Numbered from the stretch's first letter, positions 33,033 to 40,829 are shown. The stretch is DNA of 64,000 nt from Acidobacteria subdivision 2 bacterium RH1 MAG20 (GCA_002197545.1 NFUO01000098.1:1-64000), one strand, 5' to 3'. Notes: generated by a model from the sequence alone, not told the origin. Numbers and translations are program-made.

Positions 33033-33725
33033 ATGGCTACGCACTTTTCAAATGAGGCCCTGAAATTTCTACGCGGACTAAAGCGCAACAACGATCGCGA
33101 GTGGTTTGCCGCGCGTAAAGATGTCTATGAGCGCGAGTTGAAGGCGCCGATGCTTGCGCTGGTTGCCGAAGTGAATGACGCAATGATCGAATTTGCTCCG
33201 GAGAATGTCAGGGCTCCGCAGAAGGCGATGATGCGCATCTATCGCGACATTCGCTTCAGCAAGGACAAGCGGCCTTACAAGATTCATCAGGCGGCGTGGT
33301 GGGCGCGGCAGGGGCTGGAGAAGACCTCGGGCGGCGGTTTTTATTTCGACGTAAGCGGGACCGAGGTGACCATCGCCGCAGGCGTGTTTATGCCCGAGCG
33401 CGAGCAGTTGCTGGCGATCCGTCGCCACCTGGTGGAGCACCATGCGGAGCTGCGGCAGTTGCTGGCAGGGAAAAAGCTGAAGAAGGCGATGCAGGAGATC
33501 GATGGCTTGCGGCTGACGCGTCCGCCAAAGGGGTTTGCCGTGGACGGCCCCGCGATGGACCTCTTGCTGTGCAAGCAGTGGGGTGTGATAGCAAGGTTGC
33601 CGGCAGAGTTTGCGACAAGGCCATCGCTGGTGAAGGACGTAGTGGCGCGGTTCAAGCTGGCGGCCCCGATGGTGGCGCTGCTCAACGCTCCACTGATTGC
33701 GAAGCCACGCAAGCCACTGTTCTAA
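33033..33725 (+). CDS. DUF2461 (TIGR02453) family protein
   Basis: 230 residues, the full length of the DUF2461 family, with the typical opening FSNEALKFLRGLKRNNDREW FA. The central RIYRDIRFSKDKRPYKIHQA (about 70-89) and the following AAWWARQGLEKTSGGGFYFD (about 88-107) are the family's strongest motifs, and IAAGVFMPEREQLLAIRRHL comes next. The biochemical function is unknown, and no signal peptide or membrane segment is visible. It follows a degenerate family-A repeat that lies between it and the LolA-like gene. A MITE-like element begins 10 bp after its stop. Confidence 0.85.
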   Translation: MATHFSNEALKFLRGLKRNNDREWFAARKDVYERELKAPMLALVAEVNDAMIEFAPENVRAPQKAMMRIYRDIRFSKDKRPYKIHQAAWWARQGLEKTSGGGFYFDVSGTEVTIAAGVFMPEREQLLAIRRHLVEHHAELRQLLAGKKLKKAMQEIDGLRLTRPPKGFAVDGPAMDLLLCKQWGVIARLPAEFATRPSLVKDVVARFKLAAPMVALLNAPLIAKPRKPLF

Positions 33726-33734
33726 ACCGAAATA

Positions 33735-33924
33735 CTTAACACCGATTTCCACTCATCGACGCTGATTTAAAAACAGAGACCGACTACGGATCAACGCGGA
33801 TAGGCACGGATTTTAAAGAGAAAATGGATTGCTCTGGCCCTCGTTTTGTCCGTGTTCATCTGCATTGATCCGTGGTCGACTTGTCGGCTTTAAATCGGTG
33901 CCATCGGTGGAAATCGGTGTTAAG
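33735..33924. mobile_element. MITE-like element with perfect 18-bp inverted ends
   Basis: 190 bp bounded by CTTAACACCGATTTCCAC (33735-33752) and its exact reverse complement (33907-33924). Inside, a second inverted pair built on CCACGGAT/ATCCGTGG (GGATCAACGCGGATAGGCAC against ATCTGCATTGATCCGTGG) makes the whole element one large imperfect palindrome. No coding capacity and no clear target duplication. Related copies are at 38648-38928, 39607-39696 and a half at 41709-41744. It fills most of the 465-bp gap before the HU gene. Confidence 0.75.
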
Positions 33925-34023
33925 TTTTTAGTGTTTTTGGGCTGAAATTGAGCAAAAATGAACCAAAAACCGAACAAAACCCATAAAAACCGTAAAAAAC
34001 CTGTGGAAACCTAAGAAATCGTA

Positions 34024-34052
34024 TTGACAAAGCGTTTGAAAAGGCTGAAGGT
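34024..34052 (+). promoter_or_regulatory. Possible HU promoter -35 region
   Basis: TTGACA (34024-34029) lies about 160 bp upstream of the HU ATG. The matching -10 at 17 nt (GAAGGT) is poor, so this is only a suggestion. The rest of 33925-34190 is A-rich, then ordinary sequence, without a protein-like frame. Confidence 0.25.
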
Positions 34053-34190
34053 GAATTGCGGTACGGTTCTCCGCACCCGCATGAACATTGATGATCGCGC
34101 ATCCTTTGAAGGGATGAATTCTCATTCGATTTCAGGCGGGGATGGCGAGCGGGCCCGGAAATTTATTTTGAACGCAAGAAGGAGCAATAC

Positions 34191-34487
34191 ATGGCAAAGG
34201 GAATGACAAAGACAGCACTGGTACGCCACATGGCGGAGAAGCTCGAGATCACCAACAAGCAGGCCGCCGCCGGCCTCGAACTGCTCGCCGAGACCGCGGT
34301 GAAAGAGACCAAGAAGAATGGCGAGTTCACCATTCCCGGCATCGGCAAGCTGGTGAAGGCAGAGCGCAAGGCCCGCCTCGGCCGCAACCCCCAGACCGGC
34401 GAGACCATCAAGATCAAGGCCAAGACCGTGGTCAAGTTCCGCGTGGCCAAGGTCGCGAAGGACACCATCGCGCCCGCCAAGAAGTAG
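34191..34487 (+). CDS. HU-family nucleoid DNA-binding protein
   Basis: 98 residues with the complete HU/IHF fold. The N-terminal helices read MTKTALVRHMAEKLEITNKQ (about 5-24), then AAAGLELLAETAVKETKKNG, the beta wedge EFTIPGIGKLVKAERKARLG (about 45-64) and the DNA-intercalating arm signature GRNPQTGETIKIKAKTVVKF (about 64-83). The arm Pro in NPQTG is conserved. It is a histone-like protein that bends and compacts DNA. AAGGAGCAAT lies just upstream of the ATG. A terminator-like hairpin follows. It is close to the par locus but not co-transcribed with it. Confidence 0.93.
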   Translation: MAKGMTKTALVRHMAEKLEITNKQAAAGLELLAETAVKETKKNGEFTIPGIGKLVKAERKARLGRNPQTGETIKIKAKTVVKFRVAKVAKDTIAPAKK

Positions 34488-34510
34488 TCTTTGCTGCGCT
34501 GAAGTCTCAA

Positions 34511-34556
34511 CGCCCGCTGTGTCCTGGCCATTGCCGGGCGCGGTGGGCTTTTTCGT
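34511..34556 (+). terminator. Putative intrinsic terminator after the HU gene
   Basis: An imperfect GC-rich hairpin pairs GCCCGCTGTGTCC-TGGC with GCCGGGCGCGGTGGGC and is followed by TTTTT, about 25 nt after the HU stop. Confidence 0.6.
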
Positions 34557-34592
34557 CTCACGAAAAACTTAAGACCCTCTGATTGAGTCCGA

Positions 34593-34657
34593 TTTGTTAA
34601 GGGCACGGCTTCAGCCGTGCCGCAAGCGGTTTGCCTGTTATGCGGCTTTAGCCGCTG
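34593..34657. repeat. Palindromic short repeat (family C), with 33-bp match to 36099-36131
   Basis: The palindrome GGGCACGGCTTCAGCCGTGC (34601-34620) is followed by a second one, GCGGCTTTAGCCGC (34642-34655). The 33-bp stretch 34593-34625 is identical to 36099-36131. Variants of the palindrome occur at about 37319 and 47935. Confidence 0.8.
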
Positions 34658-34778
34658 AGGGAATCCTCAGGAACTAAATCAGACCTTCTCTAACACCCGA
34701 TCGCCTCAGCGCCCATTGCTCTTAAGTATTTGCAGCGGCATAAACATGCTTGACGCACCAGCGGGTGACACTACTTGG

Positions 34779-35240
34779 CTAACCGGCGTGGATGTGGAGC
34801 ACGATTCCTGCATGCTTATACCTAGCCCACACATCTTTTTCATCCCAACCCGTCGGCGTCTTTGAGCGAAGCCCGTGATTGTTGAGGCGTGCGTCTTCGT
34901 CCCTCGTAATGACGGCACCTTTGCAATATGACGCCAGCAGTTGATTTACCGAACTTGTTGTTACAATGGGGAGTCGTAGCAAGCGCTGAATCACGATACT
35001 CTTTGGAATTATGTGTTCGTGAACCAGCATATTTTGCTGACCCCGAATCTCCCATGCTGCGTCCGACCAGTGTTCACACCCATCGTATTTTCCTTCAAAT
35101 TCGGTCCAGACCCAGGTTGCCTCACTAAGCACGGCATATTTGGTCCCATAGTGAAGGCTTGAGTTCAAAACAAAAGCGATGTCACTGCAAAGTTCACTCT
35201 TCGTCCGAAACCGCGGATTCTTGTTCGCTATTTTTGGCAT
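34779..35240 (-). CDS. Hypothetical protein
   Basis: 153 residues, no signal peptide and no membrane segment. It contains SELCSDIAFVLNSSLHYGTK (about 14-33) and EATWVWTEFEGKYDGCEHWS (about 40-59), then LVHEHIIPKSIVIQRLLRLP (about 72-91). E-H-I-I-P-K is reminiscent of the start of an HNH-type nuclease site, but the expected downstream His/Asn are not evident, so I do not call it one. GC content and codon use appear lower than in neighbours. It sits inside the 1.5-kb segment bracketed by a 33-bp direct repeat, and both points hint at acquired DNA. Start ATG at 35240. Confidence 0.55.
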   Translation of the reverse strand: MPKIANKNPRFRTKSELCSDIAFVLNSSLHYGTKYAVLSEATWVWTEFEGKYDGCEHWSDAAWEIRGQQNMLVHEHIIPKSIVIQRLLRLPIVTTSSVNQLLASYCKGAVITRDEDARLNNHGLRSKTPTGWDEKDVWARYKHAGIVLHIHAG

Positions 35241-35299
35241 CGATGCCCGTTCCTATGACGCTGGAAGTCTATTACGCATGGTGAGGCAAGTATATATAT

Positions 35300-36028
35300 T
35301 TATGCCTTTGCAGCTCTTGGCAAAACCGCCCGCACGATCAGCAGCAGGCCCAGCGAGACGATGACTCCCTGCATGATGAGGAAGGAGTTGTAGCGCCAGC
35401 CCACGGCGAGGAAGGTGACCGCGACTCCCCACATGTAGATTTCGCTGAGAAACGCGATGGGCCAATGGGCTGTGGCGTCGGAGGAAGGCACTCGCGATGT
35501 CAGCGCGGGGAAGAGGCGCGGGACCTTCGCGCAATAGGTCCGGTAGGGTTCGCCGACGGTGCGAGTGAGGAAGGCTTCTTCGATGCTGATGAGTCGGAGT
35601 TCAAAGAGGCCGATGGCAATGACAGTGAAGACGGCTCCGCTGGGCGGCATGAGCAGCGCGAGGGCCAGCATGTGGATGAAGAGGCCGGCATAGAGCGGGT
35701 TGCGAAGATGGCGATAAGGCCCGGCGGCGACGATGCGGTCGCCGCGCAGCGACGAGTCGCGAACGATCGAGGCCCCAAGGTAGGCGGCCGCCCAGGTGCG
35801 CAGCGAGGCCGCGGCGAGAGCGCAGAGCGTCCCAAGAATGAGCAGCGTGATGGTGGCGGCATTGAAGCTGAGCCAGTGGTAACGCGTGGGCCACGCTGCC
35901 AGGAACAGCCAGGTTGTCAGGCCCCGGTCGAAGGAGAGATAGCGGTCCCACGGAGCGTTGAAACCCAGGACAAGGATGACCGCGTGAATAAAAAAACGGA
36001 AACGAAACTCTAGTGACTGTGCTTTCAT
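35300..36028 (-). CDS. Isoprenylcysteine carboxyl methyltransferase-like membrane protein
   Basis: 242 residues from the ATG at 36028. The upstream continuation of the frame crosses repeats and is not protein-like. Hydrophobic segments lie at about 10-27, 36-58, 60-78, 120-145 and 195-236. The SAM-binding signature of the ICMT/PEMT family is in VAAGPYRHLRNPLYAGLFIH (about 99-118), and the C-terminal RLISIEEAFLTRTVGEPYRTY-type helix holds the conserved EE. Members methylate lipids, prenylated or other membrane-embedded acceptors, and the acceptor is unknown here. The second gene in the segment bracketed by 33-bp direct repeats. Confidence 0.78.
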   Translation of the reverse strand: MKAQSLEFRFRFFIHAVILVLGFNAPWDRYLSFDRGLTTWLFLAAWPTRYHWLSFNAATITLLILGTLCALAAASLRTWAAAYLGASIVRDSSLRGDRIVAAGPYRHLRNPLYAGLFIHMLALALLMPPSGAVFTVIAIGLFELRLISIEEAFLTRTVGEPYRTYCAKVPRLFPALTSRVPSSDATAHWPIAFLSEIYMWGVAVTFLAVGWRYNSFLIMQGVIVSLGLLLIVRAVLPRAAKA

Positions 36029-36098
36029 CGGTATGTCGTCGCTTTCTGTTCTTTTAGAAAATCTCTGATTAAGTTCGGTCGTTATGGGTGAACTTCGG

Positions 36099-36236
36099 TT
36101 TGTTAAGGGCACGGCTTCAGCCGTGCCGCAAACGTCCGCTTCCCAACCCACGTCATCTCGACCGGGGACGCGGGGTCCCCGACGAGCTTGCTCGTTGGGG
36201 TGCAAGCGAAGCGCAGTGGAGAGACCCCTGTATTTG
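36099..36236. repeat. Family-C palindrome plus family-A REP-like repeat
   Basis: 36099-36131 is the second copy of the 33-bp direct repeat. 36149-36236 is a family-A unit in reverse orientation (CACGTCATCTCGACC to CAGTGGAGAGACCCCTGTAT) with an extended palindromic centre (ACGCGGGGTCCCCGACGAGC and the complementary CTTGCTCGTTGGGGT). Confidence 0.8.
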
Positions 36237-36280
36237 CCTTCCGTTCGGACCCAGCAAAGATCTGTCACTATGAAAAACCG

Positions 36281-37207
36281 CTATTTATCCTCGCCGCCCA
36301 GCGCAGTAAGGATGGCGTCAAAGTCTTCAAGGCCGGAATACTCAATAATGACGCGGCCTTTGCCCTTCTTGTCTTCGATCATAACCTTGAGGCCAAGGTT
36401 GCGGCGGAGACGATCTGCCGCTTCCTTCACGTTGGGATCGATGTCGGGCTTGGGCTTATCTGCTTTCTTTTGTTTGTTTTCCGGGTTGATCAGGTCCTGG
36501 ACATAGGTCTCGGTCTGGCGGACGGAGAGAGAAAGCGCGATCACTTTTTGAGCAGCGGACGCCATTAATTCTGCTGAGTCCAGGGCCAGCAAGCTCCGAG
36601 CGTGGCCAAAGCTGAGTTCGCCGGACTCAACTTTGTGCTGGACCGTATCCGGTAAACGCAACAAACGAAGGAAGTTAGCCACGCTGGCGCGGTCTTTTCC
36701 GGTGCGCGTGGCCATCTGCTCCTGGGTGAGCTGGAACTGCTGGCTAAGTCGCTGAAAAGCCCGGGCTTGCTCCATCGGGTTGAGGTCGGCGCGCTGAAGG
36801 TTTTCAACGATGGTCATCTCAAGTGTCTGTTCATCAGACGCTTGGCGGACGATGGCGGGGATGGTCGACTTGCCGACGCGGCGGCTGGCCAGCCAGCGGC
36901 GTTCGCCTGCGATGAGCTGGTAGTGAGGCTGGCCCGTGGGGTTGCTGATGGGCCGGACGAGAATAGGTTGCACGACTCCCGTAGCGGCGATCGAGGCGGC
37001 CAGCTCGGCAAGCTGAGAGTCGTCGAAACGAGTCCGCGTCTGGAAGGGGTTGCGCTCGATCTCATCCAGAGGGATCTCCAGCGGCTTTCCACCTGGTTCT
37101 ACGACAGTTGCGGCGATCTGAGGAACGACCGCCGGTCGAGGCGGCAGGAGGGATTCGAGCCCTTTACCAAGGGCGCGGCGTTTGGGATCGTGAGTAGCGG
37201 TTGGCAT
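36281..37207 (-). CDS. parB: Chromosome-partitioning protein ParB
   Basis: 308 residues. The N-terminal arm begins KRRALGKGLESLLPP (about 8-22). The CTP-binding ParB/Srx domain includes IPLDEIERNPFQTRTRFDDS (about 45-64), PILVRPISN and LIAGERRWLASRRVGKSTIP (about 96-115). The helix-turn-helix DNA-recognition domain holds ENLQRADLNPMEQARAF and QMATRTGKDRASVANFLRLL (about 157-176). A C-terminal dimerisation domain ends the protein. It loads on parS as a clamp and spreads along DNA, and is moved by ParA. Four perfect parS sites lie upstream (38621-40853). It is 285 bp downstream of parA on the same strand, with repeat palindromes between them. Confidence 0.94.
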   Translation of the reverse strand: MPTATHDPKRRALGKGLESLLPPRPAVVPQIAATVVEPGGKPLEIPLDEIERNPFQTRTRFDDSQLAELAASIAATGVVQPILVRPISNPTGQPHYQLIAGERRWLASRRVGKSTIPAIVRQASDEQTLEMTIVENLQRADLNPMEQARAFQRLSQQFQLTQEQMATRTGKDRASVANFLRLLRLPDTVQHKVESGELSFGHARSLLALDSAELMASAAQKVIALSLSVRQTETYVQDLINPENKQKKADKPKPDIDPNVKEAADRLRRNLGLKVMIEDKKGKGRVIIEYSGLEDFDAILTALGGEDK

Positions 37208-37312
37208 GTTCTATACGCTTTCTGTTGGGCATTCATCTTTGAGTACGCTGAATTCTAAAAATACGCCGGGTTCTGAAACTGCTGAACTGAGGCTGCTGAA
37301 AACCCTAGCTTT

Positions 37313-37483
37313 GCTTAAGGGCACGACTTTAGCCGTGCCATAAAACCAAGGGCCAAAGGCCCGTCCTATACCAGCCTGGGGTAAACCGGGGTCCCCAATG
37401 TGCGCGCTTTTTGCTCATTGGGGTGGAACGCCCCAGGTAATCTTTCGACACGAGATCAAGGGCTGATAGCCCGTCCTATACTT
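37313..37483. repeat. Cluster of short palindromic repeats between parA and parB
   Basis: Three hairpin-forming units occur in a row: GGCACGACTTTAGCCGTGCC-like (about 37319), GGGCCAAAGGCCCGTCCTAT (about 37350) and GGGCTGATAGCCCGTCCTAT (about 37460). Between them a longer palindrome surrounds ACCCCGGTTTACCCC/GGGGTGGAACGCCCC. Similar units recur near 34601, 38740-38820 and 47936. Confidence 0.75.
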
Positions 37484-37492
37484 CACTGAACT

Positions 37493-38470
37493 TCAAACTT
37501 TTGAAGACCGCCAGAAGCGGCCCTTCTTCTCAGGCTGCTGGAACGATTTCAGAGAACTGGCGGCAGCCGCTGCAGCAGCTTTGCGGCGCTTCTCTTCAGG
37601 GCTGGCGATGTTGTTGCGAGTAAGGAGTTCAAGCGCCAGTTCGCGGTAGGCTTCGGCTCCGCGCGATTTAGGGTCGTAGAGAGAGACCGGCTTGCCATGG
37701 CTGGGGGCTTCGGCGAGACGGATGTTGCGAGGGATGCTCGTTTTGAGGAGCTTGTCGGTGAAGAAACCCTTCAAATTCTCCGACACCTGTTGCGACAGGT
37801 TGGTGCGGTCGTCGTACATGGTGAGGAGGACGCCTTCGAGCGCGAGGGTGGCGTTGAAGGACTGAGTGACGCGATCAAGCGTGGACATCAGCTCGGAGAT
37901 GCCTTCGAGCGCGAAGTATTCGGCCTGCATGGGGACGAGAAGGCCATCAGCGGCGACGAGGGAGTTGAGCGTGAGCAGGTCGAGCGCCGGTGGGCAGTCG
38001 AGGATGATGAAGGGGTATTTGGTGCGGATGGGTTCGAGCGCGTCGCGGAGACGGTACTCGCGGCGGTCCTGGCCGACGAGCTCGATATTGGCGCCGATGA
38101 GGTTCTTGCTGCCGGGAATGAGGGAGAGGTTCTCGACCTCGGTAGGGACGATCACCTTTTCGACAGCGGCATGGCCCATGAGCAGGTCATAGATGCTGAG
38201 GCGGCCCTCCTCGTCATCTTTGGGACGGGCGAAGCCAAGACCTCCCGTAGTGTTGGCCTGGGGGTCGCAGTCGATAAGGAGGGTCTGAAGACCTTCAAGG
38301 GCGAGAGCGGCGGCCAGGTTAATGGCGGTGGTGGTTTTACCGACTCCCCCCTTCTGGTTGACGACGGCGAGGACCTTGGAGCCGGGGGCTGGCTGGGCTG
38401 ACTGGGCTGACTGGGCTGATTGCTCAGGGGCGCTTTGCTCGGGCTTATTGGATGGAGGATTTTCGCTCAT
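37493..38470 (-). CDS. parA: Chromosome-partitioning ATPase ParA (Soj)
   Basis: 325 residues from the ATG at 38470. The first ~35 residues are a low-complexity Ser/Gln/Ala/Pro stretch with a triplicated QSA unit (a 9-bp tandem repeat in DNA). The deviant Walker A motif is NQKGGVGKTTTAINLAAAL (about 39-57) with the signature lysine. Walker B is LIDCDPQANTTGG (about 67-79), followed by FIILDCPPALDLLTLNSLVA (about 153-172) and the DNA-binding region. It dimerises on ATP, coats the nucleoid and pulls ParB-parS complexes. rsmG lies upstream and parB downstream, the order found near many bacterial origins. Confidence 0.94.
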   Translation of the reverse strand: MSENPPSNKPEQSAPEQSAQSAQSAQPAPGSKVLAVVNQKGGVGKTTTAINLAAALALEGLQTLLIDCDPQANTTGGLGFARPKDDEEGRLSIYDLLMGHAAVEKVIVPTEVENLSLIPGSKNLIGANIELVGQDRREYRLRDALEPIRTKYPFIILDCPPALDLLTLNSLVAADGLLVPMQAEYFALEGISELMSTLDRVTQSFNATLALEGVLLTMYDDRTNLSQQVSENLKGFFTDKLLKTSIPRNIRLAEAPSHGKPVSLYDPKSRGAEAYRELALELLTRNNIASPEEKRRKAAAAAAASSLKSFQQPEKKGRFWRSSKV

Positions 38471-38526
38471 GAGATCGGTAGAAGAAGGGTATCGGGCGGC
38501 GGCGAGGGACGCAACGTGATTGTGGT

Positions 38527-38616
38527 TGTGGAGAAGAGCCAATGGCTGTGGAGAACTTGTGGAAGGCAGTTTTCAGGCCATATCTAGGGGGTTTACGGGC
38601 CATGCAGTGTGGAAAA
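38527..38616. promoter_or_regulatory. Cluster of near-consensus DnaA boxes
   Basis: TGTGGAGAA at 38527-38535 and 38547-38555, TGTGGAAGG at 38558-38566 and TGTGGAAAA at 38608-38616 are each one or two bases from TGTGGATAA (the complement of TTATCCACA). Four in 90 bp, all in one orientation, just upstream of parA and parS. Confidence 0.4.
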
Positions 38617-38620
38617 CTTT

Positions 38621-38636
38621 TGTTCCACGTGGAACA
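38621..38636. promoter_or_regulatory. parS: parS site 1
   Basis: A perfect TGTTCCACGTGGAACA palindrome, identical to the Bacillus-type parS consensus, 151 bp upstream of the parA start. Confidence 0.93.
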
Positions 38637-38647
38637 ATTTGGAACGA

Positions 38648-38928
38648 CTTAACACCGATCTCCACCGATTTTAAAGGCAATAAGCGACCACGGATAAGAG
38701 CCGGATAAAAGCCACGGATTGAAGCTTGTCTTGAAGCGCCAACGGCGCGTGCTATACCGGCCCAGGGCGTAGCCATGGGTTGCGATGCCCTCCGTACCGG
38801 GGGCTGAAGGCCCGACCTATAGAGTTTCTGGAACACTGTCGAAGGAACCTTTGTATTTCGCCTTTCGCTCTTAAAATCCGCGCCAATCCGCCTTTGTCCG
38901 TGGCCACTTTGGTTTTATCGGTGTTAAG
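38648..38928. mobile_element. MITE-like element, second copy, with a nested palindromic repeat
   Basis: It starts CTTAACACCGATCTCCACCG and ends TATCGGTGTTAAG, the same termini as the 33735-33924 element. The middle carries the CCACGGAT/TCCGTGG pair and a ~90-bp insert of short palindromes (GCGCCAACGGCGC, then GGGGGCTGAAGGCCCGACCTAT). It sits exactly between parS sites 1 and 2. Confidence 0.7.
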
Positions 38929-38937
38929 TTTTTGGAA

Positions 38938-38953
38938 TGTTCCACGTGGAACA
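38938..38953. promoter_or_regulatory. parS: parS site 2
   Basis: A perfect TGTTCCACGTGGAACA ending one base before the rsmG stop codon region (the gene ends at 38954). Confidence 0.93.
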
Positions 38954-39556
38954 TTAAGGGCGTGCGGCTATGAGAAGAATGCGGTCCTGGGATTCCGGGA
39001 TAGGTATTTTGGTTTGATTGGGGAAATTGGGCAGAGCAGGCGCGGTCGATGCGCTGGCGAGCAGGAGGAGTTGGTGAGTGGCCCGGGGTTCTGCGGCGGC
39101 CAGCGCGGCGGGCATGTTGTCTACAGCCCTCAAGGTTACGGTGTGGAATTGGTGCGCGGAAGGCAGGGATTCGGCCCGGTTAGGCCAGACTTCGGTCTTC
39201 AAGCTGAGAGTGCGGACGACTTCGCGGAGGAAGGTGGCCTTCTTGTTCTGGGATTCGGCCAGAGTCACTTGGATTTCGGGGTGGAAGAGGGCCATGGGGA
39301 GGCCGGGAAAGCCTGCTCCTGAGCCTAGATCGAGAAGGGTGTCACAGGAGCCGAGGTGCCGGGCGGCGAAGAGGCTTTCGCCGAAGTGGCGGCGGACGAT
39401 CTCTTCAGGATCGCGGATGGAAGTAAGGTTGGTGCGGGCGTTCCACTTGAGGAGCAGGTCGAGATAGGTGGAGAGCTGGGCTAGAAGGGTAGCCGGAATA
39501 ACAGGAAGATACGGGGCGAGAAGCTCTGCGATGGCGGGTTCTGAGAGCGTGAGCAT
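38954..39556 (-). CDS. rsmG: 16S rRNA (guanine-N7)-methyltransferase RsmG (GidB)
   Basis: 200 residues. An N-terminal helical part (LLAQLSTYLDLLLKWNARTN, about 24-43) is followed by LTSIRDPEEIVRRHFGESL, the SAM-binding motif LLDLGSGAGFPGLPMALFHP (about 74-93) and TLAESQNKKATFLREVVRTL (about 98-117). VTLRAVDNMPAAL corresponds to the conserved VSRAVA region. The enzyme methylates G527 of 16S rRNA, and its loss gives low-level streptomycin resistance in many bacteria. It is the first gene of the leftward rsmG, parA, parB set, flanked on both sides by parS sites. Confidence 0.92.
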   Translation of the reverse strand: MLTLSEPAIAELLAPYLPVIPATLLAQLSTYLDLLLKWNARTNLTSIRDPEEIVRRHFGESLFAARHLGSCDTLLDLGSGAGFPGLPMALFHPEIQVTLAESQNKKATFLREVVRTLSLKTEVWPNRAESLPSAHQFHTVTLRAVDNMPAALAAAEPRATHQLLLLASASTAPALPNFPNQTKIPIPESQDRILLIAARP

Positions 39557-39606
39557 GGGAAGGATCAGTATCTCAGATGGCTGCTGAAGGGAGACTTACA
39601 AGAACG

Positions 39607-39696
39607 CGACCACGGATAAACGCGGATAGTCACGGATTTTAAAGACAACAGACTGCTTTGTTTTTATCCGTGTTTATCCGCGTCGATCCGTGGTCG
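39607..39696. mobile_element. Short MITE-like palindromic element
   Basis: 90 bp. The left end CGACCACGGATAAACGCGGA (39607-39626) matches the reverse complement of the right end, which finishes CGTCGATCCGTGGTCG (39681-39696), with two mismatches. The inner part corresponds to the core of the 33735-33924 element without the outer CTTAACACCGAT ends. Confidence 0.75.
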
Positions 39697-39719
39697 ATTT
39701 ATTGCGGTGAGTCTCTGAT

Positions 39720-39735
39720 TGTTCCACGTGGAACA
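39720..39735. promoter_or_regulatory. parS: parS site 3
   Basis: A perfect TGTTCCACGTGGAACA, ending one base before the stop codon of the aldo/keto reductase gene. Confidence 0.93.
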
Positions 39736-39736
39736 T

Positions 39737-40735
39737 TTAGCGGTCGATGGTCTTGAGACTGACTTCGGCGTATCTTTCGCCCACGATCTCGTCCTGTGGG
39801 ATAGCAGCCTCCAGTTCGGCTATTTCGGCTGGGGACAGCTTGACATTGAGGGCAGCAACGTTTTCTTCGAGGTATTTGCGGCGCTTGGTGCCGGGAATAG
39901 GAACGACGTCCTCACCCTGCGCCAGCACCCATGCGAGAGCGAGTTGGCCGGGCTTTACGCCTTTGCGGTCGGCGATGGCCCGGACACGGTCTACGAGGAA
40001 CTGGTTCTTCTCCAGCGCGTCGCCGGTAAACCGTGGATACCGCTGCGACCGGAAGTCCTTTTCGCCAAGGTCGCTGGATTTGGTGATGGTTCCGGTGAGG
40101 AAGCCGCGCCCCAGCGGGCTATAGGGCACGAATCCAATGCCCAGCTCACGGACCGTGGGAAGGATCTCGGTTTCGACGTGCCGCTCCCACAGGGAATACT
40201 CGGTCTGGAGGGCGGTGATGGGGTGGACTCTGTGGGCGCGGCGGATGGTGGCGGCCGAGGCTTCGGAGAGGCCGAGATACTTGACCTTGCCGGCCTTTAC
40301 CAGTTCGGCCATGGCTCCTACGGTCTCTTCGATGGGAGTGTTGGGGTCTACGCGGTGCTGATAGTAGAGATCGATGTGGTCCACACCGAGTCGCTTGAGG
40401 GAGGCATCGCAGGCGGAACGCACATACTCGGGCTTGCCGTTGATGACCGCATAGGAGGGGTCTTCCTTCTTGCGGACGTTGGCGAACTTGGTTGCGATAA
40501 AGACCTCGTCGCGGCGGCCAGCGATGGTCTTGCCGATCAGCTCCTCGTTATCGCCGATGCCGTAGGTGTCTGCGGTGTCGAGGAAGGTAATTCCGAGATC
40601 CAGCGCCCGGAGGATGGTTGCGGCCGACTCTTCGTCGTTGCGCTCACCGTAGAACTCACTCATTCCCATACAACCGAGACCCATGCGGGAGACGATCGCG
40701 CCTTGTGAACCTAACTTTACTTTATCGATACTCAT
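39737..40735 (-). CDS. Aldo/keto reductase
   Basis: 332 residues from the ATG at 40735 ([20 protein letters not shown]). The much longer open frame upstream is antisense to the neighbouring hydrolase and is not coding. The catalytic tetrad is visible: Asp in FLDTADTYG (about 50-58), Tyr in the same segment, Lys in FIATKFANV (about 77-85) and His in DLYYQHRVD (about 121-129). NADPH-binding segments include [11 protein letters not shown] (about 213-223) and [20 protein letters not shown] (about 284-303). It belongs to the AKR13/YajO-like group that reduces aldehydes and ketones, and the substrate is unknown. parS sites 3 and 4 flank the gene. Confidence 0.9.
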   Translation of the reverse strand: MSIDKVKLGSQGAIVSRMGLGCMGMSEFYGERNDEESAATILRALDLGITFLDTADTYGIGDNEELIGKTIAGRRDEVFIATKFANVRKKEDPSYAVINGKPEYVRSACDASLKRLGVDHIDLYYQHRVDPNTPIEETVGAMAELVKAGKVKYLGLSEASAATIRRAHRVHPITALQTEYSLWERHVETEILPTVRELGIGFVPYSPLGRGFLTGTITKSSDLGEKDFRSQRYPRFTGDALEKNQFLVDRVRAIADRKGVKPGQLALAWVLAQGEDVVPIPGTKRRKYLEENVAALNVKLSPAEIAELEAAIPQDEIVGERYAEVSLKTIDR

Positions 40736-40829
40736 AAGTGAGTTAGACGATGGAATGGGGAGTGAAGGTTCATATTGGGCTTTAAAAGCTGATAAATCAT
40801 GACTTTCGCTATGAGAGACAGGCATATCG

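Larger units (their letters stand above)
38471..38953. other. Control region between parA and rsmG: DnaA-like boxes, two parS sites, nested MITE
   Basis: This 483-bp gap holds, in order, four near-DnaA boxes (38527-38616), parS site 1 (38621-38636), a MITE-like element (38648-38928) and parS site 2 (38938-38953), which abuts the rsmG stop. No protein-like frame was seen. Confidence 0.8.

Noticed and set aside
38400..38430. A triplicated 9-bp unit at the N terminus of parA (QSA repeat) as a possible phase-variation switch
   Set aside because: The unit is a multiple of three, so copy-number change would keep the frame. Only a linker-length polymorphism is expected.
33735..39706. The regularly repeated CCACGGAT and GGCACGGC blocks as a CRISPR array
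   Set aside because: The units are scattered, palindromic and of unequal spacing, with no spacers of uniform length and no cas genes.
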